From positions 124,001 to 188,000 of the forward strand of contig NZ_ML708612.1 of NCBI RefSeq assembly GCF_008831305.1: DNA of 64,000 nt. Reading direction: 5' to 3'. Positions within the stretch are counted from its first letter, which is position 1. Each line of letters starts with the position of its first letter. This document shows positions 51,117-62,877 of this stretch, in pieces. This DNA comes from Kocuria coralli. Its GTDB lineage: Bacteria > Actinomycetota > Actinomycetes > Actinomycetales > Micrococcaceae. The translations under genes and the position numbers were made by a program. Below the pieces are notes generated by a model, which saw nothing but the letters and a program-made list of their open reading frames with translations, did not search any database and was not told where the DNA came from.

Positions 51117-51728
51117 TCAAGCGCCGGGGCGGGGGTCCAAGCCCATGAGCTCGACCAGCTTCCGCGCGGCGGCCTCGACCCGGTCGTTGATCACCGTGTC
51201 ATCGAATTCGGATTCAGCCGCGAGTTCTATCTTAGCGGTTTCCAGCCGCCGCCGCTGTTCCTCCGCCGTCTCGGTGCCCCGTCCCGTGAGCCGGGACACC
51301 AATTCCTCCCACGACGGCGGGGCCAGGAACACGAAATGCGCCTCCGGCATGCTCTCCCGCACCTGCCTCGCCCCCTGCAGGTCGATCTCCAGCAGCACCT
51401 TGCGCCCTTCGGCGGTGGCGTCGAGGACCTTCTGCCGGGGGGTCCCGTAGCGGTAGGAGTTGTGCACCACGGCCCATTCGAGCATGTCGCCCGCAGCGAC
51501 CATACGGTCGAACTCGTCGTCGTCGACGAAGAAGTAATGGACGCCCTCCTGCTCCCCCGGGCGGGGCTTGCGGGTGGTGGCGGACACCGAGAGCCACACG
51601 TCCGGATAGTGATCCCGCACGAAGGTCGACACCGTCCCCTTTCCGACCGCGGTGGGGCCGGCGAGCACGGTCACCGAGGGCCCGGTCGAGGTGGCGGGAA
51701 CTGGGGTGGCGGTTGCCTCATGCGGCAC
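51117..51728 (-). CDS. gmk: Guanylate kinase
   Basis: 203 aa. P-loop is [17 protein letters not shown]; the GMP-binding region is [31 protein letters not shown]; the lid region is [15 protein letters not shown]. It phosphorylates GMP to GDP. It is separated from the upstream mihF by a strong terminator hairpin, so it probably has its own promoter within 51729-51790. Confidence 0.96.
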   Translation of the reverse strand: MPHEATATPVPATSTGPSVTVLAGPTAVGKGTVSTFVRDHYPDVWLSVSATTRKPRPGEQEGVHYFFVDDDEFDRMVAAGDMLEWAVVHNSYRYGTPRQKVLDATAEGRKVLLEIDLQGARQVRESMPEAHFVFLAPPSWEELVSRLTGRGTETAEEQRRRLETAKIELAAESEFDDTVINDRVEAAARKLVELMGLDPRPGA

Positions 51729-51792
51729 TTCGGGAACCTTTCGACGGACCGGTCATCGGATCTGGCTTCGGACCAGGGTACCGGTCCCGCAT

Positions 51793-51833
51793 GGGCAAGG
51801 GCCCACCGCCGTCTGGCGATGGACCCTTGTCCC
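51793..51833 (-). terminator. Terminator hairpin downstream of mihF
   Basis: The minus-strand RNA folds into an 18-bp stem (two G-U pairs, one bulged A) with an AGAC loop, 30 nt after the mihF stop. It is GC-rich with no T-tract. Confidence 0.75.
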
Positions 51834-51862
51834 GGCTGCGCGATCGCGCTCGGTCGGAGCGC

Positions 51863-52177
51863 TCAGGAATCGAGGTACTCGATGAGCGCCTTGCGCTGAT
51901 GGACGCCCAGACCGCGGACTCGACGGGTCTTGGCGATCCCGATCTCCTCCATGATGCTCGCCGAGCGCACCTTGCCGATGCCGGGGGCCGCCTCCAGCAG
52001 ATCGGAGACCTTCAGGCGACTCAGGGCCTCCTCGTTCTGGGCACGCTCCAGGAGCTGCGCCACAGTGATCTTGCGGTCCTTCAGTGCGGCCTTCGCCTCG
52101 GCGCGCACTGCACGCGCCGCGGTGGCCTTCTCGCGCGCGGCCGCGCGCTCTTCATCGGTCAACAGACGCAATGCCAT
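51863..52177 (-). CDS. mihF: Integration host factor, actinobacterial type (mIHF)
   Basis: 104 aa from ATG 52177 (GGGAG nine nucleotides upstream); the ORF extends further upstream without coding character. It begins MALRLLTDEERAAAREKATA and has the helix-turn-turn DNA-binding end LKVSDLLEAAPGIGKVRSASIMEEIGIAKTRRVRGLGVHQRKALIEYL, typical of mIHF, a nucleoid protein that bends DNA. The gene sits between pyrF and gmk, as in mycobacteria. Confidence 0.95.
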   Translation of the reverse strand: MALRLLTDEERAAAREKATAARAVRAEAKAALKDRKITVAQLLERAQNEEALSRLKVSDLLEAAPGIGKVRSASIMEEIGIAKTRRVRGLGVHQRKALIEYLDS

Positions 52178-52257
52178 GCTGTTCTCTCCCTCTCCGTCAA
52201 GGCGAATCCTGGGCCCACGGTCCGACCAGAACCGGATACGATCCGCTCTCACCAGCA

Positions 52258-52276
52258 ATTTTATGCGTATTCGCAT
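52258..52276 (-). promoter_or_regulatory. Candidate mihF promoter -10 with palindrome
   Basis: On the minus strand TAAAAT (52263-52258) lies about 80 nt before the mihF ATG and overlaps the palindrome ATGCG-TATT-CGCAT (52263-52276). This is the most AT-rich spot in the pyrF-mihF gap. No good -35 is seen. Confidence 0.45.
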
Positions 52277-52366
52277 GGAAATGCTGTGCAGTCGGCACCA
52301 TACCCGCACTCGGGAGAACAGCCCAGACGCCCGCCGGAGGGGGTGACGGCGGCTGGAGCGCCCGGG

Positions 52367-53293
52367 TCAGCCCGCTCCCAGGCCCCGGCGGAGATCCTCG
52401 GTCGCGGCCTGCGCCGAAGCCCTCAAATCAGCGGGATCGGGGCCCGCGCGGAGGATGCCCCGGGCGGAGTTCACCAGGACGCGCCCCCTGACGTGGGAGA
52501 ACAACTGACCCAGCTCGCCGGCGGTGGCGCCTTGCGCCCCATAGCCCGGAGCCAGGACGGGACCGCTGAATGTTGACAGATCAACACCGACGGTTTCGGG
52601 CGCGGAGCCGACCGTGGCGCCGACGACGAGCCCATTGGGTTTTATAACGATTTGGTCTCGCATCGTGTGTTTCGTGTCTGACAGGCCCATATTTCGTTCT
52701 TCGACCTCTTCGACCACTCGGGCGGCCACGGACCGGGTACCGCCGACGTGCTGGACCGAGGCTCCCTCGGGGTTGGAGGTCAGGGCGAGGACGAACGTCC
52801 CCCTGCCGGTGGCCTCCGCGAGCTCGAAGGCGGGTTCCAGGGAACCCGCGCCGAGATAAGGACTGAGCGTGACGGCATCGGCGGCCAGGGTGGAGTCGTC
52901 GGAGAGCCACGTGTAGGCATAGGCCTCCATCGTCGAGCCGATATCCCCGCGTTTGGCGTCCGCGATCGTGAGCAGTCCATGGTCGCGCGCCGCCGCCAGG
53001 GTCTGCTCCAGGACGGCCATACCGCCGGAGCCGTAGGCTTCGTACCAGGCCACCTGGGGCTTGATCGCGGCAGCGTGGCCGGCCACCGCCTCGATCACCG
53101 TCATGGACAGCCGCAGCAGCCCGGCGGGGGTGGAGGGCAGTCCCCAGGCGGTCATGATCGCCGGATGGGCGTCGATCCCCACGCACAGCGGCCCGCTGCG
53201 CTCGATCGCGCGGCCCAGGCGGACCCCGAAGGCCTCCGGGACCGCGCCCTTCCGGGACTCCCCCTGGTGCTCAGACGAGGTGCCGTCAGACAT
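52367..53293 (-). CDS. pyrF: Orotidine 5'-phosphate decarboxylase (type 2)
   Basis: 308 aa; the start overlaps the carB stop by eight nucleotides. Family motifs are [57 protein letters not shown] (catalytic Lys/Asp) and [14 protein letters not shown]. It converts OMP to UMP. The segment [21 protein letters not shown] (about 52628-52690) is unusually AT-rich for this window and longer than the equivalent loop as I know it in type 2 enzymes. Confidence 0.95.
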   Translation of the reverse strand: MSDGTSSEHQGESRKGAVPEAFGVRLGRAIERSGPLCVGIDAHPAIMTAWGLPSTPAGLLRLSMTVIEAVAGHAAAIKPQVAWYEAYGSGGMAVLEQTLAAARDHGLLTIADAKRGDIGSTMEAYAYTWLSDDSTLAADAVTLSPYLGAGSLEPAFELAEATGRGTFVLALTSNPEGASVQHVGGTRSVAARVVEEVEERNMGLSDTKHTMRDQIVIKPNGLVVGATVGSAPETVGVDLSTFSGPVLAPGYGAQGATAGELGQLFSHVRGRVLVNSARGILRAGPDPADLRASAQAATEDLRRGLGAG

Positions 53294-56200
53294 GGGCGTT
53301 CTCCGCCGTCGCCGGATCCTGGCCGATCACCTGGGACTCGAGCCGCTTGGCGTGATCCTGCAGGGAGGTCACATCCCAGGAGAACGAGCGCATGGCGGTC
53401 ACCGCCTGCAGCGCCGCGCCGATCTCCGACACCGTGGTGACGATCGGCACGCCGACGCTCGTGGCGGCCGCCCGGATTTCGTAGCCGTCGCCCCTGGCGT
53501 CACCCGCACCCGAGGGGGTGTTGAAGACCAGGGCGATCTCCCCCGCCTCGATCAGGTCGATGATGGTCTGATCGTCCGAGGCGGCGTCGGAGATCTTGGA
53601 GACCACGGTGGACTCGATGCCGTTGCGGCGCAGCACCTCGGCCGTGCCACCCGTGGAGACGATCTCGAAGCCCAGTTCCTTGAACATCCGGACGTAGACG
53701 ACGGACGATCGTTTGTCCTTGTTGGCCACGGAGACGAAGATGCGTCCCGAGGTGGGCAGCGCCACCCCGACGCCGGCCTGCGCCTTGGCGAAGGCGGTGT
53801 CGAAGAACCGGTCGATGCCCATGACCTCACCGGTCGAGCGCATCTCGGGGCCGAGGAGGGAATCGACGACGGCGCCTTCTCGGGTGCGGAAGCGGGCGAA
53901 GGGCAGCACGGCCTCCTTCACGGCCACCGAGGCTCCCTCGGGCAGCCTGGCGCCGTCCCCCTCGGCGAGGAGGAAGCCCTCCGAGCGCAGTTCGCGCAGC
54001 GTCTTGCCCGTCCCGATCAGGGCGGCCGCCTTGGCCAGCTGCACACCCGTGGCCTTGGAGACGAACGGCACGGTGCGCGAGGCGCGCGGATTCGCCTCGA
54101 TCACGTAGAGGACGTCGGAGGCCAGGGCGAACTGGATGTTGATCAGCCCGCGAACGCCCACTCCCGCCGCGATGGCCCCGGTGGCCTCCCGGACACGGTC
54201 CAGGACGTCGGGGCCCAGGGTGATGGGTGGCAACGTGCAGGCGGAGTCCCCGGAGTGGATGCCGGCTTCCTCGATGTGCTCCATGATGCCGCCCACGTAG
54301 AGGTCGCGGCCGTCGTAGAGGGCGTCGACGTCGATCTCGATGGCGTCTTCCAGGAACTTGTCGATCAGGGCCGGGCGCGACGGCGAGACCTCTGTGGCGT
54401 TCTCCAGGTAGGAGCGCAGCTGGCCCTCGGTGTAGACGATCTCCATGCCGCGGCCGCCCAGGACGTAGGACGGGCGCACCAGCACGGGGTAGCCGATGTC
54501 CTGGGCGATGGCCTGCGCCGCCTCGAAGGTGTAGGCGGTGCCGTTGCGGGGCTGGCGCAAGCCGGCCTCCTGCAGCACCCGGGCGAACTCGCCCCGGTCC
54601 TCGGCCAGGTCGATGGCCTCGGGGGTGGTGCCGAGGATCGGAACGCCGGCGGCTTTGAGCTGCGCGGCCAGTTTCAGCGGGGTTTGGCCGCCGAGCTGGA
54701 CGTACACCCCGAGCAGACCGCCCGTGGCCTGCTCGACGTTAACGATCTCCATGACGTCTTCGAAGGTCAGGGGCTCGAAGTAGAGCCGCGTGGAGACGTC
54801 GTAGTCGGTGGAGACGGTCTCCGGGTTGCAGTTGACCATCACGGTCTCGAAGCCCGCTTCGCGCAGCACCATGGAGGCGTGCACGCAGGAGTAGTCGAAC
54901 TCGATCCCCTGGCCGATCCGGTTGGGGCCGGATCCCAGGATGATGATCGAGGGCTTCCGGTGCTCGGCCACCTCGTTCTCCTCGTCGTAGGACGAGTAGT
55001 GGTACGGGGTGAAGGCCTCGAATTCGGCGGCGCAGGTGTCCACGGTCTTGAACACGGGCCGTACGCCCAGCGCGTGCCGGACGCCTCGCACCACGTCCTC
55101 GGCCACGTGGGCCAGGGCGCCGATCTGCTCGTCGGAGAAGCCGTGGCGCTTGGCCAGCTCCAGGGTCGGCCTGGTGAGGTCCGGATCCGCGCGGACCGCG
55201 CCGGCGACCTCGTTGAGCAGCTGGATCTGGTCCAGGAACCACGGGTCGATCTTGGTGGTGGCGTGCACCTGCTCGACCGTCGCGCCGTTGAGCAGCGCCT
55301 GCTGCACGGCGTGGATCCGCTGGGTGGTGGCCTCGTCGGTGGCCTCCACGAGACGCTCGATCCCGTTGGGGCCCAGGGCGACCTCGGGCAGGTCAAAGGA
55401 GAACGAGGAGTCGCTCTGCTCGAGCGAGCGCATCGCCTTCTGCAGCGCCTCGGTGAAGTTCCGGCCGATCGCCATGGCCTCGCCCACCGATTTCATGGTG
55501 GTGGTCAGAGTGGGGTCCGCCGCCGGGAACTTCTCGAAGGCGAAGCGCGGCACCTTGACGACGACGTAGTCCAGGGTCGGCTCGAAGGAGGCCGGCGTCT
55601 TCTGGGTGATGTCGTTGGGGATCTCGTCCAGGGTGTAGCCCAACGAGAGCTTGGTCGCGATCTTGGCGATCGGGAAGCCCGTGGCCTTCGAGGCCAGGGC
55701 CGAGGAGCGGGAGACGCGGGGGTTCATCTCGATCACCACGACGCGGCCCGTGGCGGGGTCCACCGCGAACTGGATGTTGCAGCCGCCGGTGTCCACGCCG
55801 ACCTCGCGGATCACGGCGATCGACACGTCGCGCAGCTTCTGGTACTCCCGGTCCGTCAGGGTCAGCGCCGGGGCCACCGTGATGGAGTCGCCGGTGTGCA
55901 CGCCGACCGGGTCGAAGTTCTCGATCGAGCACACGACCACGACGTTGTCGTTGGCGTCGCGCATCATCTCGAGCTCGTACTCCTTCCACCCGAGGATGGA
56001 CTCCTCCAGGAGCACCTCGGTGGTCGGCGAGTACTGCAGGCCGGCGCCGGCGATGCGGCGCAGGTCATCGGGGTTGTAGGCCAGGCCGGAGCCGAGCCCG
56101 CCCATCGTGAAGGAGGGGCGGACCACCATGGGGTAGCCCAGTTCCTCGGCCGCCGCGAAGGCCTCGTCCATGGAGTGCACGATGACCGAGCGGGCGGACT

Positions 56201-56624
56201 CGGCGCCGCAGCGCTCCACCACGCCCTTGAACGCCTCGCGGTCCTCGCCCAGATTGATCGCCTCGATGTTCGCGCCGATCAGCTCGACGTCGTACTTCTC
56301 GAGCACGCCGTTGGCGTCCAGGGCGATGGCGGTGTTGAGCGCGGTCTGCCCGCCCAGGGTGGGCAGGACGGCGTCGGGCCGTTCCTTGGCGATGATCTTC
56401 TCGACCACCTCCGGGGTGATCGGCTCCACGTAGGTGGCGTCGGCGAACTCGGGGTCCGTCATGATCGTGGCCGGGTTGGAGTTGACCAGGATGACCCGAA
56501 GGCCCTCCTCCTTGAGCACGCGCAGCGCCTGGGTACCGGAGTAGTCGAACTCCGCGGCCTGCCCGATCACGATCGGGCCGGAGCCGATCACGAGCACGCT
56601 GTTCAAATCGTTCCTGCGCGGCAT
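53286..56624 (-). CDS. carB: Carbamoyl-phosphate synthase, large subunit
   Basis: 1112 aa from ATG 56624, overlapping the carA stop by one base (TGATG). Two ATP-grasp halves are visible: [32 protein letters not shown] and later [50 protein letters not shown], with [15 protein letters not shown] and [17 protein letters not shown]. The C-terminal allosteric domain is [37 protein letters not shown]. It forms carbamoyl phosphate from ammonia, bicarbonate and ATP for pyrimidine and arginine synthesis. Confidence 0.97.
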   Translation of the reverse strand: MPRRNDLNSVLVIGSGPIVIGQAAEFDYSGTQALRVLKEEGLRVILVNSNPATIMTDPEFADATYVEPITPEVVEKIIAKERPDAVLPTLGGQTALNTAIALDANGVLEKYDVELIGANIEAINLGEDREAFKGVVERCGAESARSVIVHSMDEAFAAAEELGYPMVVRPSFTMGGLGSGLAYNPDDLRRIAGAGLQYSPTTEVLLEESILGWKEYELEMMRDANDNVVVVCSIENFDPVGVHTGDSITVAPALTLTDREYQKLRDVSIAVIREVGVDTGGCNIQFAVDPATGRVVVIEMNPRVSRSSALASKATGFPIAKIATKLSLGYTLDEIPNDITQKTPASFEPTLDYVVVKVPRFAFEKFPAADPTLTTTMKSVGEAMAIGRNFTEALQKAMRSLEQSDSSFSFDLPEVALGPNGIERLVEATDEATTQRIHAVQQALLNGATVEQVHATTKIDPWFLDQIQLLNEVAGAVRADPDLTRPTLELAKRHGFSDEQIGALAHVAEDVVRGVRHALGVRPVFKTVDTCAAEFEAFTPYHYSSYDEENEVAEHRKPSIIILGSGPNRIGQGIEFDYSCVHASMVLREAGFETVMVNCNPETVSTDYDVSTRLYFEPLTFEDVMEIVNVEQATGGLLGVYVQLGGQTPLKLAAQLKAAGVPILGTTPEAIDLAEDRGEFARVLQEAGLRQPRNGTAYTFEAAQAIAQDIGYPVLVRPSYVLGGRGMEIVYTEGQLRSYLENATEVSPSRPALIDKFLEDAIEIDVDALYDGRDLYVGGIMEHIEEAGIHSGDSACTLPPITLGPDVLDRVREATGAIAAGVGVRGLINIQFALASDVLYVIEANPRASRTVPFVSKATGVQLAKAAALIGTGKTLRELRSEGFLLAEGDGARLPEGASVAVKEAVLPFARFRTREGAVVDSLLGPEMRSTGEVMGIDRFFDTAFAKAQAGVGVALPTSGRIFVSVANKDKRSSVVYVRMFKELGFEIVSTGGTAEVLRRNGIESTVVSKISDAASDDQTIIDLIEAGEIALVFNTPSGAGDARGDGYEIRAAATSVGVPIVTTVSEIGAALQAVTAMRSFSWDVTSLQDHAKRLESQVIGQDPATAENAHV

Positions 56625-57832
56625 CAGTTGTCGCCCTCCTGCTCGTTGTCGATCAGCTCGTCGTCCGCCGGCTCCAGGCCCATCAGTTCCACGAAGCGGT
56701 CGAACAGATATGCGGCGTCGTGCGGCCCCGCCGCGGCCTCCGGGTGGTACTGGACCGAGAACGCCGGAATGTCCAGGCAGGCCAGTCCCTCGACCACCCG
56801 GTCGTTGAGCCCGATGTGGGAGACCTCGACCCGGCCGAACTCCTCGACGGGGGCGGTCACGGGGCCGTCCAAGGGGGCGTCGACGGCGAACCCGTGGTTC
56901 TGCGCCGTGATCTCCACCTTGCCCGTACGGCGGTCCAGGACCGGCTGGTTGATCCCGCGGTGGCCGAACGGCAGCTTGTAGGTGCCGAAACCGAGTGCCC
57001 GGCCCAGCATCTGGTTGCCGAAGCAGATCCCGAAGAACGGCTTCCGCGCCCGCAGGACCTCGCGCAGCACCTCGATCTGCTGGGCCGCGGTCTGGGGATC
57101 GCCCGGCCCGTTGGACATGAACACGCCGTCGGGGTCGATCTCCTGGATCTGCTCCCAGGTGGTGCCGGCGGGGACCACGTGGACGCGCAGGCCCCGTTCG
57201 GCCATCCGCTGCGGGGTCATCGCCTTGATGCCCAGGTCGACGGCCACCACCTCGCCGCGCGGGGCGCCTTCCCAGCCGTGCTCGGCTGGTTCCACGACGT
57301 AGGCGGCCTCCGCGGTCACCGTCTCGGCCAGCTGGCGGCCCGCCATCGAGGGCTGCCCGGTCACGACCGACACGAGCTCCGCGTCGGTCTTCCCCGCCAG
57401 GGCCTCCCCGGAGAAGATGCCCGAGCGCATCGCGCCCTTGTCCCGGAGGTGACGGGTCGCGGCACGGGTGTCGATGTCGCAGATGGAGACGATGCCCTGC
57501 TCCTCGAGCAGGTCGTGCAGGGTCTTCTCGTTGCGCCAGTTGGAGGCCACGCGGGAGGCGTCGCGCACCGCGTAGCCCTCGACCCAGATCCGCCGGGACT
57601 CGTCGTCGGTGGTGTTGGTGCCCGTGTTGCCGATGTGGGGGGCAGTCTGGATCACGATCTGCCCCGCGTAGGAGGGATCGGTGATGGTCTCCTGGTATCC
57701 GGTCATGCCCGTGCTGAACACGGCTTCGCCCAGGGCGGTGCCGGTGGCACCCCATGCCCGTCCGCGGAAGATCCGGCCGTCTTCGAGCACGAGGGCCGCG
57801 GGTGCCGCGTGGGCTGTGAGCAGCGATTTCAC
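56624..57832 (-). CDS. carA: Carbamoyl-phosphate synthase, small (glutaminase) subunit
   Basis: 402 aa. The class I amidotransferase triad is visible: nucleophile Cys in [16 protein letters not shown] and His/Glu in [13 protein letters not shown]. The N-terminal domain begins [49 protein letters not shown]. It supplies ammonia to CarB through a channel. The start overlaps the upstream membrane-protein stop as ATGA (57829-57832). Confidence 0.97.
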   Translation of the reverse strand: MKSLLTAHAAPAALVLEDGRIFRGRAWGATGTALGEAVFSTGMTGYQETITDPSYAGQIVIQTAPHIGNTGTNTTDDESRRIWVEGYAVRDASRVASNWRNEKTLHDLLEEQGIVSICDIDTRAATRHLRDKGAMRSGIFSGEALAGKTDAELVSVVTGQPSMAGRQLAETVTAEAAYVVEPAEHGWEGAPRGEVVAVDLGIKAMTPQRMAERGLRVHVVPAGTTWEQIQEIDPDGVFMSNGPGDPQTAAQQIEVLREVLRARKPFFGICFGNQMLGRALGFGTYKLPFGHRGINQPVLDRRTGKVEITAQNHGFAVDAPLDGPVTAPVEEFGRVEVSHIGLNDRVVEGLACLDIPAFSVQYHPEAAAGPHDAAYLFDRFVELMGLEPADDELIDNEQEGDN

Positions 57833-58455
57833 GGAGTCTCCTTCTGAGTACCGGTTGGCTCTGCGCCAAAGGATGATTGGGTTGGATCAGGGGAAGGCGC
57901 GGCGTCGTCGTCCGGTTCCGGCTGCGGTCCGGGGCTTCCGGGTGCTTCCTCGCGTGCCGTCAGCCGGGAGAAGGCCTCGAGCAGCTCGGCCTTGCCCTCA
58001 CGGGTCTTGGTGCGCACGCCGGTGTCCACCTCGCGCTCGTGCAGCCGCCAGGAGAGCACCACCAGCCCGTTCTTCTCCACGAACTTGCCGACCATGCCCG
58101 AGGCGGTCCCGAAACCGTCGATCTCATCGCGGGGCACCCACAGCGGCTGGGTGCCGTCGCGGTCGTAGAGCACCCCGTCGTCGTAGGCGAACACCCTGGC
58201 GGTGGTGCGCACGCCCAGGCCGTGCCCCACCAGGCGGGCCAGGTGGTTGCCGCGCACGCAGGTGGCCACGTACATGCCCTCGACGGCGGCGCCCGGCTCG
58301 CGCTCCGCCAGGTCGGCGGGCAGTTCCGGCAGGTGCCCCTCGTTCTCCTCCCGTCGGGTCCTGCGCATCCAGGACCGGCCGATCACGGCGAAGAGGACGA
58401 CGACGAAGACTCCGAGGACGATGGCGGTGAGGACCTTCTCGTCGATGCCCGCCAC
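57829..58455 (-). CDS. Conserved membrane protein between pyrC and carA (Rv1382-like)
   Basis: 208 aa. One N-terminal transmembrane helix (about residues 8-26, [19 protein letters not shown]) is followed by a soluble domain ([57 protein letters not shown]) and an acidic Pro-rich tail. The position between pyrC and carA matches the mycobacterial Rv1382-type protein, whose function is unknown. It starts 3 nt after pyrC and overlaps carA, so it belongs to the pyr operon. Confidence 0.88.
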   Translation of the reverse strand: MAGIDEKVLTAIVLGVFVVVLFAVIGRSWMRRTRREENEGHLPELPADLAEREPGAAVEGMYVATCVRGNHLARLVGHGLGVRTTARVFAYDDGVLYDRDGTQPLWVPRDEIDGFGTASGMVGKFVEKNGLVVLSWRLHEREVDTGVRTKTREGKAELLEAFSRLTAREEAPGSPGPQPEPDDDAAPSPDPTQSSFGAEPTGTQKETP

Positions 58456-58458
58456 GGG

Positions 58459-59826
58459 TTACCGGCCCCCCGCCGCGGGATGGGGCTGCGTCAGGGCGCC
58501 GTCGAGCACCACCGGGTGGCCCTGGAAGAAGGTGGCCTTGACCGCGCCCGGCAGCCGCAAACCCCGGTAGGGGCTGTTGCGGCCCTTGGAGGCGTGGGTC
58601 GCGGGATCCACCACCGTTTCCGCCGCAGGATCGAAGAGCACCAGGTTGGCCGGCTCCCCGGGCTCGATCGGACGGCCCTGGCCTCGCAGGCGGCCGATCT
58701 CGGCGGGGGTGCGGGACATGATCCGCGCGACGTCGCGCCACGTGATCGCCCCGGTGTCCACGAGCGTGTGCTGCACGACCGACAGCGCGGTCTCCAGCCC
58801 CGTCATCCCCATGGCGGCGCAGGTCCACTCGCACTCCTTGTCCTCCGTGGGATGCGGCGCGTGGTCGGTGCCGACGACGTCGATCGTGCCGTCCGCCACC
58901 GCCGCCCTGACGGCCTGGACGTCCTCGTCCGTGCGCAGCGGCGGATTGACCTTGTAGACCGGGTCGAAGGTGCGCACCAGCTCGTCCGTGAGCAGCAGGT
59001 GGTGCGGGGTGACCTCCGCGGTGACGTCGACGCCGCGTTCCTTGGCCCAGCGGATCAGCTCCACGGAGCCCTTGGTGGAGAGATGGCAGATGTGCACCCG
59101 CGAACCGACGTGCTGTGCCAGCAGGACGTCGCGGGCGATGATCGCCTCCTCGGCCACGGCCGGCCAGCCGGTCAGGCCGAGGTCGGCCGAGACGGTGCCC
59201 TCGTTCATCTGGGCGTCCTCGGTCAGGCGCGGTTCCTGCGCGTGCTGGGCCACCACCCCGTCGAAGGTCTTGACGTACTCGAGCGCCCGGCGCATGAGCA
59301 GGGGGTCGTAGACGCACTTCCCGTCGTCGGAGAACACCCTGACCTGCGCCCGAGACTCGGCCATGGCCCCGATCTCGGCCAGCTGCTTGCCGCCCAGGCC
59401 CACGGTGACCGCCCCGATGGGCTGGACCTGGGTCCAGCCGGCGTCGCGGCCCAGGCCCCAGACCTGCTCGACCACGCCGGCGGTGTCGGCCACCGGGTTG
59501 GAGTTGGCCATGGCGAACACGGCGGTGTATCCGCCCTTGGCCGCGGCGCGGGTGCCCGTCTCCACGGTCTCGGCGTCCTCACGGCCCGGTTCCCGCAGGT
59601 GGGTGTGGATGTCGACCAGGCCCGGCAGCAGGATCTGCCCGCCGCACTCGATCACGGTCGTCCGCTCATCGAGGTCGTCATCGGAGAGACCGGCGCCCAC
59701 CTGGGCGATCAGGCCGTCGACGACGAGGACGTCGGTGGCCTCCTCGCCGAGCGGGCTGACGCCCTTCAGCAGCCAGCGGCCGGTGCCGCCGGTGGTCTCC
59801 CGGGTTTCGGTGGTCTGCGTGTTCAT
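58459..59826 (-). CDS. pyrC: Dihydroorotase
   Basis: 455 aa from ATG 59826; an upstream start at 59865 adds an unconserved segment. Metal-binding motifs are LVDIHTHLREPGREDAET and VGTDHAPHPTEDKE; the carbamylated-Lys-type region and HICHLSTKGSVELI are also present. It cyclises carbamoyl aspartate to dihydroorotate. It follows pyrB by 82 nt on the minus strand. Confidence 0.96.
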   Translation of the reverse strand: MNTQTTETRETTGGTGRWLLKGVSPLGEEATDVLVVDGLIAQVGAGLSDDDLDERTTVIECGGQILLPGLVDIHTHLREPGREDAETVETGTRAAAKGGYTAVFAMANSNPVADTAGVVEQVWGLGRDAGWTQVQPIGAVTVGLGGKQLAEIGAMAESRAQVRVFSDDGKCVYDPLLMRRALEYVKTFDGVVAQHAQEPRLTEDAQMNEGTVSADLGLTGWPAVAEEAIIARDVLLAQHVGSRVHICHLSTKGSVELIRWAKERGVDVTAEVTPHHLLLTDELVRTFDPVYKVNPPLRTDEDVQAVRAAVADGTIDVVGTDHAPHPTEDKECEWTCAAMGMTGLETALSVVQHTLVDTGAITWRDVARIMSRTPAEIGRLRGQGRPIEPGEPANLVLFDPAAETVVDPATHASKGRNSPYRGLRLPGAVKATFFQGHPVVLDGALTQPHPAAGGR

Positions 59827-59908
59827 CGCTTCGCGGAACCTTTCATCGTGCGCGCACAGCAGCACTGCGGGCGATTCTGAGTGAAGTCGACGGCGTCAGG
59901 CGAGCAGG

Positions 59909-60874
59909 TCACTGCGCGTCGTCACCGGTCAGGAGGAGGTACAGGCAGGCCATGCGCACGGCCACGCCGTTGGAGACCTGGCGCAGTACCGTCGATCGCG
60001 GCGAGTCCGCGGCCTCGGAGGAGATCTCCAGGCCCCGGTTCATGGGGCCGGGATGCATGATCGCGGTCGTCGCCCCCGCTCTGTCCAGGGCGTCCAGGCG
60101 TTCGGGGGTCAGGCCCCACCAGCGGGCGTACTCGGCCTCGGAGGGGAAGAACGCGGCGTGCATCCGCTCGCGCTGCACGCGCAGGAGCATGACGGCGTCG
60201 GGGTTCTCCGCGAGGGCCTCGTCCAGGTCGAACACGATCCGGGCGGGCCAGTGCTGGGTCCCCACGGGAAGCAGGGTCGGCGGTGCCACGAACGTGACCC
60301 TGGCGCCCAGGGTGGTCAGCAGCCACATGTTCGACCGGGCCACCCGCGAGTGCAGGATGTCGCCCACGATCACCACGTGCATCCCCTCCAGGTCGGTGCC
60401 CTGGGTCTCCCCGCCGGTCAGGTTGGCGCGGTGCTGGCGCAGGGTCATGACGTCCAGGAGCGCCTGGGTGGGGTGCTCGTGCTTGCCGTCCCCGGCGTTG
60501 AGCACCGCGGCGTCGATCCACCCCGTGGTGGCCAGGCGCTGCGGCGCCCCGGAGGTGCCGTGCCGGATCACGACCGCGTCCGCGTTCATCGCCATGAGGG
60601 TCTGGGCGGTGTCCTTGAGCGACTCCCCCTTCGACACCGAGGAGCCCTTGGCCGAGAAGTTGATCACGTCGGCCGAGAGGCGCTTGGCGGCGGTCTCGAA
60701 GGAGATCCGGGTGCGCGTGGAGTCCTCGAAGAACAGGTTGACCACGGTGCGGCCGCGCAGGGCGGGCAGCTTCTTGACCGACTGCTGGCCGACCTCGGCC
60801 ATCCGGTCTGCGGTGTCCAGGATCGCGATGGCCTCATCACGGGTCAGTTCCTGGGTGCTCAGCAAGTGCTTCAT
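59909..60874 (-). CDS. pyrB: Aspartate carbamoyltransferase, catalytic subunit
   Basis: 321 aa. The carbamoyl-phosphate site is [21 protein letters not shown]; later blocks are [31 protein letters not shown] and [11 protein letters not shown]. It joins carbamoyl phosphate to aspartate. The start overlaps the pyrR stop as ATGA (60871-60874). No pyrI regulatory-chain gene is present. Confidence 0.97.
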   Translation of the reverse strand: MKHLLSTQELTRDEAIAILDTADRMAEVGQQSVKKLPALRGRTVVNLFFEDSTRTRISFETAAKRLSADVINFSAKGSSVSKGESLKDTAQTLMAMNADAVVIRHGTSGAPQRLATTGWIDAAVLNAGDGKHEHPTQALLDVMTLRQHRANLTGGETQGTDLEGMHVVIVGDILHSRVARSNMWLLTTLGARVTFVAPPTLLPVGTQHWPARIVFDLDEALAENPDAVMLLRVQRERMHAAFFPSEAEYARWWGLTPERLDALDRAGATTAIMHPGPMNRGLEISSEAADSPRSTVLRQVSNGVAVRMACLYLLLTGDDAQ

Positions 60875-61482
60875 CCCTCGATCACCACCTCGTCGAATGC
60901 GTCGGCCTGGGGCTGGGCCCGATCCTGCGGGGCGTCGATCTCCGAGAGCCGGACTCGGACCTTCTCGCGGGAGGAGGTCGGGAGGTTCTTGCCCACGAAG
61001 TCGGCGCGGATGGGCAGTTCCCGGTGCCCCCGGTCCACGAGCACGGCCAGCCGCACGACGGCCGGGCGACCGAGCTCGGTCAGGGCGTCGAGGGCCGACC
61101 GGATGGTGCGTCCCGAATACAGGACGTCGTCCACCAGGACCACGGTCGCGTCGTCGATCCCCCGGGGCGGCATCACGGTGGGCCAGGGAACCCGGGAGGG
61201 GCTGCGACGCAGATCGTCGCGGTACATGGTGACGTCCAGCTGTCCCAGTGACGACTCGGGATCGAAGGCGTCGAAGGCCGCCAGCTTGGCGGCAAGCCGC
61301 TGCGCGAGGGGGAAGCCCCTCCGGGGAATGCCGAGGAGCACGAGGTTCTCGGCGCCGCGGTTGGACTCGAGGATCTCATGGGCGATCCGGGTCAGGGCCC
61401 GGTCGATATCGGCAGCGGAGAGAATCCGCCTGGTCTCCCCGGTCTCCGCGGGAGTCCCCGGGGTCTGAGCATTCTGGCTCAC
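60871..61482 (-). CDS. pyrR: Pyrimidine operon regulator/uracil phosphoribosyltransferase
   Basis: 203 aa from GTG 61482, chosen because the PyrR-box-like leader and AAGG lie just upstream; the frame to 61509 adds residues inside that leader. The PRPP-binding motif is [23 protein letters not shown], and [23 protein letters not shown] is the family N-terminus. PyrR binds pyr mRNA when UMP is high and shuts down expression. It is the first gene of pyrR-pyrB-pyrC-orf-carA-carB-pyrF. Confidence 0.95.
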   Translation of the reverse strand: MSQNAQTPGTPAETGETRRILSAADIDRALTRIAHEILESNRGAENLVLLGIPRRGFPLAQRLAAKLAAFDAFDPESSLGQLDVTMYRDDLRRSPSRVPWPTVMPPRGIDDATVVLVDDVLYSGRTIRSALDALTELGRPAVVRLAVLVDRGHRELPIRADFVGKNLPTSSREKVRVRLSEIDAPQDRAQPQADAFDEVVIEG

Positions 61483-61490
61483 AGGTGCTG

Positions 61491-61518
61491 CCTTCCTTCC
61501 CCGCCTCACCGGACGGAC
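61491..61518 (-). promoter_or_regulatory. Putative PyrR-binding element in the pyrR leader
   Basis: On the minus strand the leader reads GTCCGGTGAGGCGGGGAAGG, resembling the PyrR-binding loop (UCCnGnGAGGC...AAGGA) of other actinobacterial pyrR leaders as I remember it. It contains the purine-rich tract that would serve as the ribosome site, so binding would block translation. The assignment is by motif only. Confidence 0.6.
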
Positions 61519-61557
61519 TTAAAGGGACGAGCTGCTGCAAGGAACCCTAGCACCGGT

Positions 61558-62096
61558 TCAGGAGGCGTCGGCGTCCCGTGCCGGGGAGTCCGCCGCGCCG
61601 GGGGCGTCCTCCGGGGTCCGCGGTACGGCCGCGTTCTCCCGCGCCGCGATCACGTCCTCGGCGTCGTCATCTTCCTCGTCCTCCGGCGCCTCGATGAGGG
61701 TCGGCTTGACCGTCTGGAGCCGGCCCAGCACGCCGTTGACGAACGACGGCGAGTCGTCCGTGGACAGCGACTTGGCCAGTCCTACGGCCTCGTCGACGGC
61801 GACGGTGTCCGGCACCTCGTCGTTGAACAGCAGCTCCCACGCCCCCAGGCGCAGGATGGTGCGGTCCACGGCGGGCATCCGTTCCATGGTCCAGCCGCGC
61901 GACCAGGTCTGGATGGCCTCGTCGATCTCGCCCTTGCGCAGCGCCACGCCGCGCACGAGCTCCTCGGTGTAGGCGCCGAAGAGCTGCTCCGAGTTCTTGC
62001 GGCGCCGTGCCAGCACGCTGATGGCGTCTTCGCCGCGCTGCTCGGCCTCGAAGAGGATCTCCACCGCGCGCGTGCGGGCCTTGGTACGGGAGCCTT

Positions 62097-62100
<4 letters not shown>
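61558..62100 (-). CDS. nusB: Transcription antitermination factor NusB
   Basis: 180 aa. NusB helices begin [28 protein letters not shown] and the conserved end reads [51 protein letters not shown] disordered acidic C-terminal tail of ~45 residues follows. It binds boxA RNA in rRNA antitermination. The start overlaps the efp stop as ATGA (62097-62100). Confidence 0.95.
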
Positions 62101-62660
<560 letters not shown>

Positions 62661-62877
62661 TGTGCTCTCTTCGTGTTCGCTGGTTTCGCATCCGCCGCTC
62701 AAGATCGCCGATCCTGGTGCGGAGGGACGCGGATCCTGCCGGACCGGGTTTTCGCCGCCGACCATCCTAGCAAGGCGCTCGCGCCCCGTCGTCAGGACCG
62801 CATGTGATCTTGCCGGTGGGCGCGCCGGGGACGGCGACGGGCGCCGCCCCTCCGGCCCCTCAGGCCGCTCAGGCCGC

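Noticed and set aside
53061-56981. 1306-codon plus-strand frame opposite carB
   Set aside because: Antisense shadow typical of high-GC genes; composed of His/Gly/Arg/Asp-rich sequence with no domain.
53286-57869. 1527-codon frame covering both carB and carA
   Set aside because: The upstream part is antiphase to carA. CarB begins at 56624 with the [16 protein letters not shown] motif.
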